The notes beneath the pieces are model-generated. The model saw only the letters and a list, made by a program, of their open reading frames with translations, ran no database searches and was not told the origin of the DNA. A stretch of 64,000 nucleotides of DNA from assembly GCF_900104805.1 (NCBI RefSeq), contig NZ_LT629751.1, positions 4,576,001-4,640,000 on the forward strand, written 5' to 3'. The DNA comes from Pseudomonas oryzae. GTDB taxonomy: Bacteria; Pseudomonadota; Gammaproteobacteria; Pseudomonadales; Pseudomonadaceae. Shown piece by piece: positions 17,361-26,650 of this stretch; within the stretch, counting starts at the first letter, position 1, and each line of letters opens with the position of its first letter. Made by a program: the position numbers and the translations under genes.

Positions 17361-17720
17361 ATGAAATCAATGAGGAATTTGCTCCTGATTGGCTCTCTGT
17401 TACTGTCTCCTGCGGTTTTGGCGGAGGGTGGCGGCGATCGTGTCTTTGAACGTATCGAGCAGATGCGAGATAAAGCTGAAGCTGCGCTGGTTCAAGCAGA
17501 AAAGGCTTCACCTGGCGAGCGCCATGTGCATATGAAAGAGCATATGCAAATGCTGGAAAGCATCATGAGCCAACTGCACAAAGAGCACCCGGCTCCCGAC
17601 ATGACGACCACAGAGCATCTGGCTTGGATGGAGAGGCACGACAAGCTGGTAGACGACGTGCTGGGTCAGATGATGCGTGAACACAAGCTGATGATGGCTG
17701 ATAAGGAATGCCATCCGTAA
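17361..17720 (+). CDS. AEGGGDR-type small periplasmic protein (PtrA-related)
   Basis: A 119-residue exported protein starting at 17,361 after an AAAGG box. The signal peptide ends at VLA, and the mature protein starts AEGGGDRVFERIEQMRDKAE, the same pattern as the PtrA-like protein at 19,444. It continues with a His/Met-rich helical region (HVHMKEHMQMLESIMSQLHKEH near residue 65, within a longer amphipathic stretch) that could bind copper. Not a classical named protein; likely a CopRS-controlled periplasmic copper-binding helical protein. Confidence 0.7.
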   Translation: MKSMRNLLLIGSLLLSPAVLAEGGGDRVFERIEQMRDKAEAALVQAEKASPGERHVHMKEHMQMLESIMSQLHKEHPAPDMTTTEHLAWMERHDKLVDDVLGQMMREHKLMMADKECHP

Positions 17721-17767
17721 CGGTTATCCCATCTTGCAGGCCTTACACTCCTTGCCCCCTTGGCCTG

Positions 17768-17792
17768 ACGGCGCCTCTACGGCGCCGTTTTT
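17768..17792 (+). terminator. Rho-independent terminator
   Basis: ACGGCGCC (17,768-17,775) pairs perfectly with GGCGCCGT (17,781-17,788) across TCTAC and is followed by a T run. It separates the AEGGGDR gene from the first cupredoxin gene, which then needs its own promoter, consistent with the box at 17,798. Confidence 0.85.
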
Positions 17793-17797
17793 CAATC

Positions 17798-17817
17798 TGA
17801 CCAAATTGTAGTTTTGG
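17798..17817 (+). promoter_or_regulatory. CopR-box-like site before first cupredoxin gene
   Basis: TGACCAAATTGTAGTTTTGG, immediately after the terminator and 68 bp before the coding start. It matches the box at 33,313 (TGACAAAATTGTAATTTTGG) at 18 of 20 positions, and both continue GGTCAG. Confidence 0.65.
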
Positions 17818-17884
17818 GGTCAGCTTCTTGGCAGGTAGCAGGGAATAGAATGAGATCTCCAAACACCATAAGCGAGGTCTCATC

Positions 17885-18448
17885 ATGAACAGTTCAGGTT
17901 TAAAGCTCCTGGCTTTTGCGTTGCTGATCGGCACTGCTTCTCAGGTCTTCGCTGCCGTAAGCAGCGGCAGTGCTAATGACATCGGCCAGCAAGCAAAGCC
18001 CACGCCAACTACCCGCACTGTCTTCGTCAAGATGGAAGACATCGGTTATAGCCAGCAGGTGATTGAGGTGAAGCCTGGGGAAACCGTGCGCTTCGTGCTG
18101 AAAAACGAAGGGGCGTTGATGCATGAGTTCAACATCGGTAGATCCTCCACCCAGCTGGAACACCAGCGCGAGATGGCAGGCCTATTCAAGGATGGTACGC
18201 TGACGCCGACGGGGATGGCGAAGTCAATAGCATGGCGCGAGCGCTGGTCCGGATCAGGAGACTCCAGCCCTCCCGGATATCCGGAAGTTATTGAAGCCAA
18301 GCATGACGATCCAAATGCCATTCTCGTAGAGCCGGGAGCTACGAAGGAGTTCGTCTGGACTTTTGCCGAAGGCGATAGTTTGAAATTTGCTTGTACCCTG
18401 CCAGGTCACTATCAAGCTGGCATGGTTGGCGAGTTTGTAATGCGTTGA
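17885..18448 (+). CDS. Exported cupredoxin-like copper protein 1
   Basis: A 187-residue periplasmic protein with a signal peptide (to about residue 24) and a plastocyanin-like fold. The type 1 copper ligands are visible: His in GALMHEFNIG near residue 80, then Cys, His and Met in FACTLPGHYQAGM near residue 170. A long insertion between these, with Trp/Ser/Pro-rich sequence, is typical of the PA2807-like group encoded near CopRS in Pseudomonas. It probably binds or shuttles copper in the periplasm. A tandem paralogue follows. Confidence 0.85.
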   Translation: MNSSGLKLLAFALLIGTASQVFAAVSSGSANDIGQQAKPTPTTRTVFVKMEDIGYSQQVIEVKPGETVRFVLKNEGALMHEFNIGRSSTQLEHQREMAGLFKDGTLTPTGMAKSIAWRERWSGSGDSSPPGYPEVIEAKHDDPNAILVEPGATKEFVWTFAEGDSLKFACTLPGHYQAGMVGEFVMR

Positions 18449-18595
18449 TTCGGCGGTCGGTGCTTCACCTCATGCATCACGGGAGGAGCACCGATCCCCG
18501 CTAAATCTACACGCTTCTAGCTTCCGTGCTTGCTTTCAGTGAAATTTTAAAAATGGCAGAGGTGTTGCTAGCAGCGAAATCTGGAGGGTCTTACC

Positions 18596-19102
18596 ATGCG
18601 AGCCAAGTCAGCATTACTATCCCCTCTCGTCGGTCTCGTTATTTCTTCTGTAGCTATTGCTAGCCCTGGCCAGGGTAATGCCGGCCGGCCAGGAGATATC
18701 ACTACGATTGATCGTACCATTGAGGTGAAAATTGGAGACATGTTTTTCTTGCCAGGCAGTATTGAGGTAAAGGCGGGCGAAACCGTTCGCTTCTTGCTGA
18801 AAAATGATGGTGCGCTGCTTCACGAATTCAATATTGGTAGTCCTGAGTCCCATGTGGCTCACCAGAAGGAAATGGCTGCGATGTTTCAGAGTGGAGCCTT
18901 ATCCTCAAGTGGCGCCCACGGTATGGAGGCGATGGGGCATATGGGCGGCATGAAACATGACGACGCTAATAGTGTCTTGGTCGAGCCGGGAGCCACTGCA
19001 GAGCTTGTGTGGCGATTTTCAAAAGCCAATGACTTAGAGTTCGCATGCAATGTCCCGGGGCATTACCAATCGGGAATGCTGGGAAAAGTCAACGTGCACT
19101 GA
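18596..19102 (+). CDS. Exported cupredoxin-like copper protein 2
   Basis: A 168-residue paralogue of the gene before it. It has a signal peptide, GALLHEFNIG (His ligand near residue 77) and FACNVPGHYQSGM (Cys, His, Met ligands near residue 150). The insertion is different and Met/His-rich (GMEAMGHMGGMKHDD), giving extra potential Cu(I) sites. It starts 147 bp after the first cupredoxin gene, with a loose hairpin (TCGGTGCT/AGCACCGA, 18,457-18,494) between. Likely a periplasmic copper sink or chaperone. Confidence 0.85.
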   Translation: MRAKSALLSPLVGLVISSVAIASPGQGNAGRPGDITTIDRTIEVKIGDMFFLPGSIEVKAGETVRFLLKNDGALLHEFNIGSPESHVAHQKEMAAMFQSGALSSSGAHGMEAMGHMGGMKHDDANSVLVEPGATAELVWRFSKANDLEFACNVPGHYQSGMLGKVNVH

Positions 19103-19314
19103 AGCTGGTTTGGTTGTTAATCGCCCCGGCGTGAATGTTTAATAGTGCCGGGGCGGTCAGCTTCAGAGCTATTTGGGTGGCTCTCTGGCCATGTCCCCAT
19201 TCGCTTGGATGGGCGGCGATTTCGATGGTCGGGTCAGTTATGGAGCGGTCTGAAGGCCAGTTTGACTGGTTGGGCCGTGATCGGCACACATGCTTCAGAT
19301 TGTCATATGCAAGC

Positions 19315-19334
19315 TGACGGAATTGTAATATTCA
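19315..19334 (+). promoter_or_regulatory. CopR-box-like site before ptrA-like gene
   Basis: TGACGGAATTGTAATATTCA, 109 bp upstream of the ptrA-like start. It lies in a 341-bp intergenic stretch (19,103-19,443) in which I see no gene. Confidence 0.55.
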
Positions 19335-19443
19335 TATCAGGTTTCTGACAGCCTCCCTGCGTTAAAGTTGCTTTATGTAAATGTTCGCCTCCCTGTAAGC
19401 ATCCTGATTCAGGCGGGGCAATCCAACTGGCGAGGACTCCCAG

Positions 19444-19650
19444 ATGAAAGCGCTCAAAACCCTGTTCGTAGTCACTGCATTGACCACCTCTTCTTTGGCG
19501 CTGGCCGAAGGTGGGGGAGACCGTACTTTTGCGCGTATGGAGCAAGCTCGCCAAGCCTCGATGGAGGCTTATCGGGTGGCTCAGCAACAGAACGACAAGC
19601 CCACCGTGGTTGGCGAGAAAGAAAAATCAGCCAAGCACACCAACTGCTGA
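19444..19650 (+). CDS. ptrA: PtrA-like periplasmic copper protein
   Basis: A 68-residue exported protein. The signal peptide MKALKTLFVVTALTTSSLAL is followed by AEGGGDRTFARMEQARQAS, which I recognise as the PtrA pattern (Pseudomonas copper-inducible small periplasmic protein, also reported as a type III secretion repressor). It ends in HTNC, with a terminal cysteine and a histidine that could bind metal. It lies between two CopR-type boxes and upstream of copA. The role in copper binding follows the family; a role in secretion control here is not supported. Confidence 0.75.
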   Translation: MKALKTLFVVTALTTSSLALAEGGGDRTFARMEQARQASMEAYRVAQQQNDKPTVVGEKEKSAKHTNC

Positions 19651-19662
19651 GCGTCCAAAGTC

Positions 19663-19682
19663 TTACAAGAATGTAATCTTTC
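19663..19682 (+). promoter_or_regulatory. CopR-box-like site before copA
   Basis: TTACAAGAATGTAATCTTTC, an imperfect TTAC-N6-GTAA inverted repeat beginning 13 bp after the ptrA-like stop and 185 bp before the copA start. Confidence 0.6.
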
Positions 19683-19847
19683 GATTGGATTAAGTGTGGT
19701 GAACTCATTAACCCGGCTGCCGAGCTGCACGGTGAGTTGACGACAGTAAATCTGGCAATGGGGGCTAGCCCCCAGAATAGCTGCCAACCACCGTCTCATG
19801 CGGATCAGGCAGCCCTAAGCCTCTTCGGATTGAGTGGACGTAACGGC

Positions 19848-21704
19848 ATGCAAAGCAAAACTTCAAGACGAACCTTCATCAAAGGCTTGGCGGTAGGCGG
19901 GGTGCTCGCGGGCCTGGGTCTGTGGCGGCAACCCGTCTGGGCGTTGACAAGCCCGGGCCAGCCAACGGCCCTGAGCGGTACCCAGTTCGACCTGACCATC
20001 GACGCACTGCCGGTCAACATCACCGGTAAAGCGCGCACCGCCATGGCCATCAATGGCTCGATTCCCGGCCCGCTGCTGCGCTGGCGCGAGGGGGATACCG
20101 TGACCCTGCGGGTGCGCAACCGCCTGCCGCAGGACACCTCCATCCATTGGCACGGCATTCTGCTGCCGGCCAACATGGACGGCGTGCCGGGCTTCAGCTT
20201 CGCTGGCATCGCCCCGGATGGCCTGTATGAATACAAGTTCAAGGTTAAGCAGAATGGCACCTATTGGTACCACAGCCACTCCGGTTTCCAGGAGCAGCTC
20301 GGTGTCTATGGTCCGCTGGTGATCGACCCGCTGGAGCCCGAACCTTTCCAGTACGAGCGCGACTACGTGCTGATGCTCTCCGACTGGACCGACGAGAACC
20401 CGGCCAGCGTGCTGGCCAAACTGAAGAAGCGCTCCGACTACTACAACGAGCACCGCCGCACGGTTGGCGACTTCATCAACGACGTCTCCGACAAGGGCTG
20501 GAGCGAGACGGTCAGTGAGCGTTGGGCTTGGGCGAAAATGAACATGAGCCCCACTGACCTCGCCGACGTCAGCGGCGCCACCTACACCTACCTGCTCAAC
20601 GGCCAAGCACCGGACGGCAACTGGACCGCGCTGTTCCAATCCGGCGAACGCATCCGCCTGCGTCTGATCAACGGCTCGGCGATGACCTACTTCGACTTCC
20701 GCATCCCTGGCCTCAAACTGACCGTAGTGGCCGTGGATGGCCAGTATGTCGACCCAGTGGAGGTTGACGAGCTGCGTCTTGCCGTGGCGGAAACCTACGA
20801 CGTCATCGTCACCCCGGATGGGAGCCAGGAGGCCTACACCCTGTACGCTCAGTCCATGGACCGCAGCGGCTACGCACGCGGTACCCTGGCTGTTCGCGAG
20901 GGGCTGAGCGCCCCGGTGCCCACGCCAGATTCACGCCCGACGCTGAGCATGGATGACATGGGGCACGGTGGGCATGACGCTCATGGCGCCCAAGGCGACT
21001 CGGACATGAGCGGAATGGCCGGCATGGATCACGGAGCCGGTCGCTCCGCGGGGATGGACCATGCGAGCATGGCTGGTATGGATCACAGCCAAATGCCTGG
21101 GATGGATCATGGTCAAATGTCTGGAATGGATCATGGACAGATGGCCGGTATGCAGCATGGTGCTGCCGGAGCTATGGCTATGCAGAGCCACCCGAGCAGC
21201 GAGAACGGCAATCCGCTGGTGGACATGCAGACCATGATGCCGGTGGCCAAGCTGGACGATCCAGGCCTTGGCTTGCGCAACAATGGTCGTCGAGTCCTGA
21301 CCTATGCCGATCTGCGCAGCCGTTTCGCCGATCCTGACGGCCGGGTGCCAAGTCGGACCATCGAGCTGCACCTGACCGGTCATATGGAGCGTTTCGCCTG
21401 GTCCATCGACGGTGTGGAATTCGCCCACGCCCAGCCGATCCGGCTGAAATATGGTGAAAGGCTGCGCATCGTGCTGGTCAACGACACCATGATGCACCAC
21501 CCCATTCACCTCCATGGTCTGTGGAGTGACCTGGAAGATGAAAATGGCAACTTCCTGGTCCGCAAACACACCATCGACATGCCGCCTGGCTCGAAGCGCA
21601 GTTACCGCGTGACTGCCGATGCCTTGGGCCGCTGGGCCTACCACTGCCACCTGTTGATGCACATGGACCTCGGAATGTTCCGTGAAGTCCGCGTCGAAGA
21701 ATGA
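19848..21704 (+). CDS. copA: CopA multicopper oxidase
   Basis: Periplasmic multicopper oxidase of 618 residues that oxidises Cu(I) and binds extra copper. The start at 19,848 puts a twin-arginine signal at the N-terminus ([18 protein letters not shown]). Copper-centre motifs are present: HWHG and HSH in the first domain, HPIHLHG and [13 protein letters not shown] at the C-terminus. A Met/His-rich segment ([17 protein letters not shown] type repeats, residues about 385-445) is the Cu(I)-binding region. It leads an operon with the Met-rich gene, copB and a cytochrome c. Export needs the Tat pathway; a tatA paralogue lies downstream. Confidence 0.93.
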   Translation: MQSKTSRRTFIKGLAVGGVLAGLGLWRQPVWALTSPGQPTALSGTQFDLTIDALPVNITGKARTAMAINGSIPGPLLRWREGDTVTLRVRNRLPQDTSIHWHGILLPANMDGVPGFSFAGIAPDGLYEYKFKVKQNGTYWYHSHSGFQEQLGVYGPLVIDPLEPEPFQYERDYVLMLSDWTDENPASVLAKLKKRSDYYNEHRRTVGDFINDVSDKGWSETVSERWAWAKMNMSPTDLADVSGATYTYLLNGQAPDGNWTALFQSGERIRLRLINGSAMTYFDFRIPGLKLTVVAVDGQYVDPVEVDELRLAVAETYDVIVTPDGSQEAYTLYAQSMDRSGYARGTLAVREGLSAPVPTPDSRPTLSMDDMGHGGHDAHGAQGDSDMSGMAGMDHGAGRSAGMDHASMAGMDHSQMPGMDHGQMSGMDHGQMAGMQHGAAGAMAMQSHPSSENGNPLVDMQTMMPVAKLDDPGLGLRNNGRRVLTYADLRSRFADPDGRVPSRTIELHLTGHMERFAWSIDGVEFAHAQPIRLKYGERLRIVLVNDTMMHHPIHLHGLWSDLEDENGNFLVRKHTIDMPPGSKRSYRVTADALGRWAYHCHLLMHMDLGMFREVRVEE

Positions 21705-21715
21705 GGAGAGCTGAG

Positions 21716-22093
21716 ATGACCACCTTCCAATTGCGCAAAACCCTGTTCGCCAGCGCCTTGGCCTTTGGCCTGCTTGGCGCTCTGTCGAATGCGATGGCAC
21801 AGAGTGAGCACGAAGGACATCACCCGCAGAATACCCAAACCGGCAAGCCGGCCGCTCAGAAGCCCCAGCCTGGCGAGATGAAGAGTCAGGGCAACATGAA
21901 CATGGGAAGTGGCCAAATGCCGCAAGGCGGCATGATGGACCACAGCCAGATGATGGACCATGGTGGCATGGACCATGACCAGATGATGAAACAGATGCAC
22001 GACCAGAACATGGGTCAAGGGCAGATGCATCATGACGGTATGTCCCCGGCAAAAGCCGCGTCTGGCGCCAAGGACGGGAAAAATGGGCAATAA
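21716..22093 (+). CDS. Met/His-rich exported protein between copA and copB
   Basis: A 125-residue secreted protein with a signal peptide ending near NAMAQ. The body is low-complexity Met/His/Gln ([21 protein letters not shown] near residue 75 and on), resembling the copper-binding linkers of CopA and CopB. GAGGAGAG precedes the start, 11 bp after copA, and its stop overlaps the copB start. It probably stores or hands over Cu(I) in the periplasm; it may be a detached CopB N-terminal domain. No named family is claimed. Confidence 0.75.
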   Translation: MTTFQLRKTLFASALAFGLLGALSNAMAQSEHEGHHPQNTQTGKPAAQKPQPGEMKSQGNMNMGSGQMPQGGMMDHSQMMDHGGMDHDQMMKQMHDQNMGQGQMHHDGMSPAKAASGAKDGKNGQ

Positions 22094-23132
22094 GTTTCCC
22101 CTCGTATTCGCCCTGAGTCTCGGGATGGTCGGTGCCGCTCAAGCGGTCGAGGTCGAGGACCACTCGGCTCACGCTGGTCATGGCGGAAGCGCTTCGCCGT
22201 CGAACGGCCAACCTAGTGCACATAATCCACAAGCCGAGCCTCAAAAGGCTGCCACATCGGAACAAGGCATGCCGATGATGAATCACGGCAGCATGGACCA
22301 TGGCCAGATGATGCAGCAGATGCATGGTGGCCAGATGAGCCATGAGCAGATGATGCAAATGCATCAGCAGCACATGGAGATGCGGTCGACGAGCCAAGCA
22401 AGTCAGCCTCAGCGTCGGTACCAGGGCGCTCCGGTGCCACCGCTGACTGACGCTGACCGCGCAGCAGCCTTTCCGCCGTTGCCACCACACGCCATGCACA
22501 AGGACGGGATCAACTACCTGTTTCTCGCCGATCAGTTGGAGTGGCAGGATGCCGACGACGGCAGCGCGCTGAGCTGGGATCTGAGTGGTTGGGTTGGTGG
22601 CAATATCGACCGCCTCGCCTTCCGCTCCGAAGGCGAGCGCCTCAACGGTCACACCGAAGAGGCCGAACTGCAGCTGCTGTGGAGCCACGCCATCGGTCCT
22701 TGGTGGGAAACCGTGGCCGGGGTACGGCAGGACTTCAAACCGGGTTCGCCGCAGACCTGGGCCGCCTTCGGCGTGCAGGGCATGCCGCTGTATGGGGTGG
22801 AAACCGAGGCGACCGCCTTCCTGGGCGAAGGGGGGCAGAGTGCTGCACGCCTGAGTGCCGAGTACGACATCCTGCTGACCAACCGCCTCATCCTGCAGCC
22901 AGTCGCTGAAGTCAATCTGTTCGGCCGCAATGATGAGGAGCGTGGCGTCGGCTCGGGCCTTAGCGACACTCAGCTTGGCCTGCGCCTGCGCTACGAGATT
23001 CGCCGCGAATTTGCTCCATACATTGGGGTGAACTGGACCCGCGCCTACGGCAACACCGCCGACCTGCTGCGTGAAGAGGACGAGGATGTCAGCGAGGCGC
23101 GTTTGGTGGCTGGTGTCCGAATCTGGTTCTGA
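22083..23132 (+). CDS. copB: CopB outer-membrane copper resistance protein
   Basis: A 349-residue protein with a signal peptide, an N-terminal Met/His-rich region ([20 protein letters not shown] within residues 70-105) and a C-terminal beta-barrel of about 210 residues. The barrel has the CopB pattern: [33 protein letters not shown], and the last strand VAGVRIWF. It acts with CopA in sequestering or exporting copper. It overlaps the preceding gene by 11 bp. Confidence 0.92.
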   Translation: MGNKFPLVFALSLGMVGAAQAVEVEDHSAHAGHGGSASPSNGQPSAHNPQAEPQKAATSEQGMPMMNHGSMDHGQMMQQMHGGQMSHEQMMQMHQQHMEMRSTSQASQPQRRYQGAPVPPLTDADRAAAFPPLPPHAMHKDGINYLFLADQLEWQDADDGSALSWDLSGWVGGNIDRLAFRSEGERLNGHTEEAELQLLWSHAIGPWWETVAGVRQDFKPGSPQTWAAFGVQGMPLYGVETEATAFLGEGGQSAARLSAEYDILLTNRLILQPVAEVNLFGRNDEERGVGSGLSDTQLGLRLRYEIRREFAPYIGVNWTRAYGNTADLLREEDEDVSEARLVAGVRIWF

Positions 23133-23145
23133 GAGATCAAATGAA

Positions 23146-23883
23146 ATGAAAAGAACTATAAAAACCCTGACGCTGGCCAGCCTTGTTGCAGCAGTAGTTG
23201 GTGCCGGCGTCGTGTATTCCGGCGTTATCAACGTGGGGGCTGATGACCCGCATTTCCCAGCAATTCATGCGCTGCTGAACACTGCGCGCGAGCGTTCGAT
23301 TGCTGTGCGAGCCAGGGATGTCGAGGTTCCCAATCTCGCCGATGAAAAGATGATTCGATCAGGCGCCGGTAACTACAACTCGATGTGTGTCGGTTGCCAC
23401 CTGGCTCCAGGGGTGAGTGAAACCGAACTCAGCCAGAGCCTTTATCCAGCTCCGCCCGACTTGAGTAAGGTGGGAGCTAATGGCAACCCTGCAGCCACAT
23501 TCTGGATCATCAAGCATGGGATCAAGGCTTCGGGCATGCCTGCCTGGGGCAAGAGCATGGGCGATGAGTATATATGGGGAATGGTGGCCTTCCTGGAGCA
23601 GTTGCCGAAGCTTGATGCGCAGGAATACCAAGCATTGGTGGCGAGCAGCGCCGGTCACCAGCATGGCGGTGGCGAAACCATAATGCACGATCATGAAGGG
23701 CAGCATAACGCTCAGGATACAGGCGCCCCAGGGCATCATGAGGTAAGCCAGGAGAGGCATCATGCTGGAGAAATGACTGCTCCTCATCATGGCTCAGGGG
23801 ATGCAAGCAGCTCTTCCGCCGCCATGCCTCCGCCAATGGTCCATACCCACGCCGATGGGAAAGAGCACGTCCATGGACACTAG
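23146..23883 (+). CDS. Periplasmic mono-heme cytochrome c with His-rich tail
   Basis: A 245-residue protein with an N-terminal membrane anchor or signal, a cytochrome c domain with heme motif CVGCH near residue 81, and a likely axial Met in ASGMPAWG near residue 127. The last ~75 residues are very rich in histidine ([29 protein letters not shown]) and probably bind metal. It follows copB by 13 bp. It may take electrons from CopA-type oxidation, but that is inference. A hairpin (CAGATCCAG/CTGGATCTG, 23,888-23,911) lies just downstream. Confidence 0.85.
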   Translation: MKRTIKTLTLASLVAAVVGAGVVYSGVINVGADDPHFPAIHALLNTARERSIAVRARDVEVPNLADEKMIRSGAGNYNSMCVGCHLAPGVSETELSQSLYPAPPDLSKVGANGNPAATFWIIKHGIKASGMPAWGKSMGDEYIWGMVAFLEQLPKLDAQEYQALVASSAGHQHGGGETIMHDHEGQHNAQDTGAPGHHEVSQERHHAGEMTAPHHGSGDASSSSAAMPPPMVHTHADGKEHVHGH

Positions 23884-23963
23884 CTGCCAGATCCAGTAAC
23901 CGCTGGATCTGCCTTGGCGTTCCTACGAGGTATGTGAGAGTCCGTAATAGTGAGGGTTCGGCG

Positions 23964-24182
23964 ATGGGTTTTGGGGGAATTAGTATTTGGCAGTTGCTGA
24001 TTATTCTAGTGATTGTGGTAGTGCTTTTTGGGACGAAGCGCCTAAGAACCTTGGGAGGGGATCTTGGCGGAGCCATCCGATCTTTTCGGAGCTCGCTTGA
24101 GGAGGGGAAAGACCATCCCAGTGGCACATGTACCTCAACAGAGGCAGATGGCCAGAAGTTCCTGGATGTCAAAAAAGGCTAG
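23964..24182 (+). CDS. tatA: TatA-family twin-arginine translocase subunit (accessory)
   Basis: A 72-residue protein starting at 23,964. One N-terminal membrane helix ([19 protein letters not shown]) is followed by the [20 protein letters not shown] amphipathic helix that defines TatA/TatE, then a short tail. No tatB or tatC is adjacent, so it is an extra TatA working with the host TatBC. Position behind a Tat-exported CopA suggests it boosts CopA secretion under copper stress. Confidence 0.88.
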   Translation: MGFGGISIWQLLIILVIVVVLFGTKRLRTLGGDLGGAIRSFRSSLEEGKDHPSGTCTSTEADGQKFLDVKKG

Positions 24183-24196
24183 AGGTTTTAACTTGA

Positions 24197-24228
24197 GAGC
24201 GGGGCAGCTATTTGCCCCGCTCTTTTTT
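24197..24228 (+). terminator. Strong Rho-independent terminator after tatA
   Basis: GAGCGGGGCA (24,197-24,206) pairs perfectly with TGCCCCGCTC (24,213-24,222) across a six-base loop, followed by six T residues. It ends the copA-to-tatA unit. Confidence 0.92.
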
Positions 24229-24260
24229 GCTAATTACCAAAAGAATTCGGTAGACAAAAC

Positions 24261-24593
24261 TCAGCCGTCGCTCCGGCAGCCCGTGCCCATGACTAGATAC
24301 TCAATCGTGTTCAAGGAGCCCTGTGAGTCTTCGTAGGTGATTCTTGCCGGAACGACACGACAGACATCAGCTGGACGGCTTACGCTGACAACCTTGAAAA
24401 TATCCATTTCCATACCGTATTTGTATTTTATTACTTGCGGGGCAGGCTTTCCATGGTCCTCCGCATACTTCTGAACCAGTGCCTGATTTTTATGCAGGAC
24501 CCGGTCCGACTCCTTGTCGGTAAGATCGCTCGCCATGGCGAACGGCATTGCCATCGCTGCGGCTATAATCATAGCCAATTTTATATGTTTCAT
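24261..24593 (-). CDS. DUF2790 small periplasmic protein (second copy)
   Basis: A 110-residue exported protein with a signal peptide (MKHIKLAMIIAAAMAMPFAM) and the DUF2790 core GKPAPQVIKYKYGMEMDI, VCRVVPARITYED and a GTGC end. Clearly paralogous to the protein at 6,801 but divergent. It stands alone, convergent with tatA across the terminator. It has its own upstream inverted repeat at 24,643. Metal-linked function is presumed from context. Confidence 0.8.
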   Translation of the reverse strand: MKHIKLAMIIAAAMAMPFAMASDLTDKESDRVLHKNQALVQKYAEDHGKPAPQVIKYKYGMEMDIFKVVSVSRPADVCRVVPARITYEDSQGSLNTIEYLVMGTGCRSDG

Positions 24594-24642
24594 TTGACTT
24601 TTCCTCGTGGTGAGCACAGGGGTTATTGTGCTGCATGGATGC

Positions 24643-24658
24643 TGTCACAAATATGACC
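24643..24658 (-). promoter_or_regulatory. Possible metal-regulator box before DUF2790 gene
   Basis: TGTCACAAATATGACC, a TGTCA-N6-TGACC inverted repeat 50 bp upstream of the DUF2790 start. It resembles the CopR/CusR-type boxes in shape (five-base arms, six-base gap) but differs in arm sequence. Confidence 0.35.
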
Positions 24659-24904
24659 TGAAAATTAAATAACGGTAATTTTGTTGGTGGTTCTTGGTTG
24701 GCAAGGTTGTTGTTTGGGATGGTTGGTAATAAAAGGAAATGTGGTTTTGGGCGGTATTCAGCTGCGGCGGATAATTTTCCTCGGATCGACGGTTGAATCA
24801 CATGCGTGGTCCGCGTCACTGCCAGCGACGCAGGCTGACCATGTTCTTCACAATTTCATGAGGCGGGCTGACGCTGAGAGGTTGATTGTTTCTACGTGTA
24901 TCAT

Positions 24905-26245
24905 ATGCTGAATGGCCAGCAAGGGGCTGACCAGGTCCGGTTTGCAGACTTTCAGGATTTCCTCATGGCAGAGCACGGTGTGTCGTCCGCAAAGGTGCGG
25001 ATCTTGATCGAGCAGTGGCGTGCCGACGCGGGAGGCACCTATCAGAGCTGGTTTCTATGGCCGGAGCGGATCAAGAACTTCCGCTCCATTCGGCGGGGGC
25101 TGGAGGCGGTGGTCGCTGAGATTGAGGCTGGCACCTTTGGCAATCAATACAAGCAGTCGTCCTTGGAAACCGTGGTGGGCTCCATTGCTGAGCAACGTCA
25201 GATCTTCAAGGGGGCCGATCATGCCTTTTTGTGGAAGCCAAAGCTGCGTATCCCGGATATCTATGAGAATCGGGAGAACCAGCTGGCCTTTGGGCGGTTC
25301 CTCGATCACTGTGCCTGCTGCATGAGTGAGGAGACGTTAGTCCAGGCCATCCGGACGTTGGACTCGCGGGCAATCAAAGGACTCGGCCCAGCTGCGGCAA
25401 ACCTCTTGTACTTCCTTCACCCCACACTGATCCCGCCATTCAACACTGCGATAGTCAAGGGTTACAACCGCTTGACTGGTGCTGCTGTCAAGCTTGGTAG
25501 CTGGCAACAATATCTGGCTATGCGCCAAGGCATCATTGCACTTAACCGCGAGAGTCGAGACCTGCTTTCCAATGACCTGGGGGCTATCGGGGGCTTGCTG
25601 TTCGATATAGGTAGCGAGCGCTATTCCCTGCCGCCGGCAGAAAACTCTGCCGAGTCACTTGCGCTGTGGCGGTCGGAGCTCGATCGTATCCGTGAGGAAT
25701 CAGCCAAGGCTCTCAAGGCTCTGGCTCGAGCTCAGGAGAGTGACGAGACCCATACCCAGATCCAGGGGTGGCTGCGTGATCTGGGCAAGTCTCTCGGCTT
25801 CAACGTATGGATTGCTTCCAATGACCGTTCCCGTCCCTACGCCAACGGCAAGCTTGCGGATGGTTGTCTGGATAACCTGCCAGGCGCGGTGGCGGCGGCG
25901 GATACGGTGCGGTTGATCGATGTGCTATGGCTGCATGCCGATTCTGGCCGCGTTGCGGCAGCATTCGAGGTTGAGCACAGCACCAGCATCCATTCAGGAA
26001 TCGTCAGGATGCTGGATCTGGCACTGGCAGCTCCTGAACATGAAGAGGCCAGTTATTTCCTGGTCGCCCCGGACGAGCGCGAAGGGGAAGTCAGAGATCA
26101 GTTGCGCCGGCCTGCGTTCCGTCGCATTGGCCGGCTGGCCCCACGCTATCTGCCCTACAGCGAGCTGCGCACGCATCGTGAGGCCATCGCTCGGTTTGGT
26201 CAGGGTATACGCCCAATCGAGGCCATCGCCCGGCAGCTGACTTGA
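24905..26245 (+). CDS. Putative restriction-type nuclease, PD-(D/E)xK-like
   Basis: About 446 residues; the start (24,905 or GTG 24,896) is uncertain because no clear ribosome site is visible. The middle (near residue 155) has [19 protein letters not shown], which looks like a helix-hairpin-helix. The C-terminal half has [18 protein letters not shown], then [11 protein letters not shown] and [20 protein letters not shown]; the D...ExE spacing suits a PD-(D/E)xK nuclease core. No methyltransferase is adjacent. It interrupts the metal genes and may be a stand-alone defence nuclease. I do not recognise a named family with certainty. Confidence 0.5.
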   Translation: MLNGQQGADQVRFADFQDFLMAEHGVSSAKVRILIEQWRADAGGTYQSWFLWPERIKNFRSIRRGLEAVVAEIEAGTFGNQYKQSSLETVVGSIAEQRQIFKGADHAFLWKPKLRIPDIYENRENQLAFGRFLDHCACCMSEETLVQAIRTLDSRAIKGLGPAAANLLYFLHPTLIPPFNTAIVKGYNRLTGAAVKLGSWQQYLAMRQGIIALNRESRDLLSNDLGAIGGLLFDIGSERYSLPPAENSAESLALWRSELDRIREESAKALKALARAQESDETHTQIQGWLRDLGKSLGFNVWIASNDRSRPYANGKLADGCLDNLPGAVAAADTVRLIDVLWLHADSGRVAAAFEVEHSTSIHSGIVRMLDLALAAPEHEEASYFLVAPDEREGEVRDQLRRPAFRRIGRLAPRYLPYSELRTHREAIARFGQGIRPIEAIARQLT

Positions 26246-26290
26246 GGTGGCGGTCTGACCAAGCAGCTGCGTGCTGCCGGAGTGTCGGGT

Positions 26291-26650
26291 CTACTTCGAT
26301 TTCTGGATTGAAACGATGACGGCCGCCATGCCCTGACTACGGAATTCGAAGTCCACCTTGTCGCCGACTGTCAGCCCTTTCAGCTGCTCGGGCTTGGCCT
26401 GGAAGCCCATGGTCATTGGGGGCCATTTCAGGCTGGGGACCGGACCGTGAGCCAGGGTGACGATTCCTTGGGCCGTATCGATAGCCTTGATCGTCCCGCT
26501 GGCCTTGGCGGTCGGGGCAGAGACGTCTTTTTGCTCCATTTTCATGGGTTGCTCCATCGGCATCTGGCCCATGGGCATCTCCTGGCTGCCCGCCGCCAGA
26601 GTGATCTGAGTGAAGGCAAGGGCCAGAGTGGCAGTGAGTGCATGCTTCAT
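26291..26650 (-). CDS. cusF: CusF-like periplasmic Cu(I)/Ag(I) chaperone
   Basis: A 119-residue exported protein starting at 26,650. After the signal peptide comes a Met-rich linker (QEMPMGQMPMEQPMKMEQ) and the CusF OB-fold with ligand set in SLKWPPMTMGF (the Trp and two Mets that bind Cu(I); the His lies in the upstream LAHGPV). It is the last gene of the cusCBA-F operon, 133 bp after cusA. It would hand Cu(I) to CusB. Confidence 0.9.
   Translation of the reverse strand: MKHALTATLALAFTQITLAAGSQEMPMGQMPMEQPMKMEQKDVSAPTAKASGTIKAIDTAQGIVTLAHGPVPSLKWPPMTMGFQAKPEQLKGLTVGDKVDFEFRSQGMAAVIVSIQKSK

Noticed and set aside
20941-22390. Possible tandem DNA repeats in copA, the Met-rich gene and copB
   Set aside because: The repeating ATGGATCATGG-type units encode Met/His-rich copper-binding segments; they are irregular at DNA level and best explained by protein function.
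20931-23231. 766-codon antisense frame over copA-copB
   Set aside because: His-rich low-complexity product is the reverse reading of Met/His repeats (ATG-CAT) in CopA and CopB.
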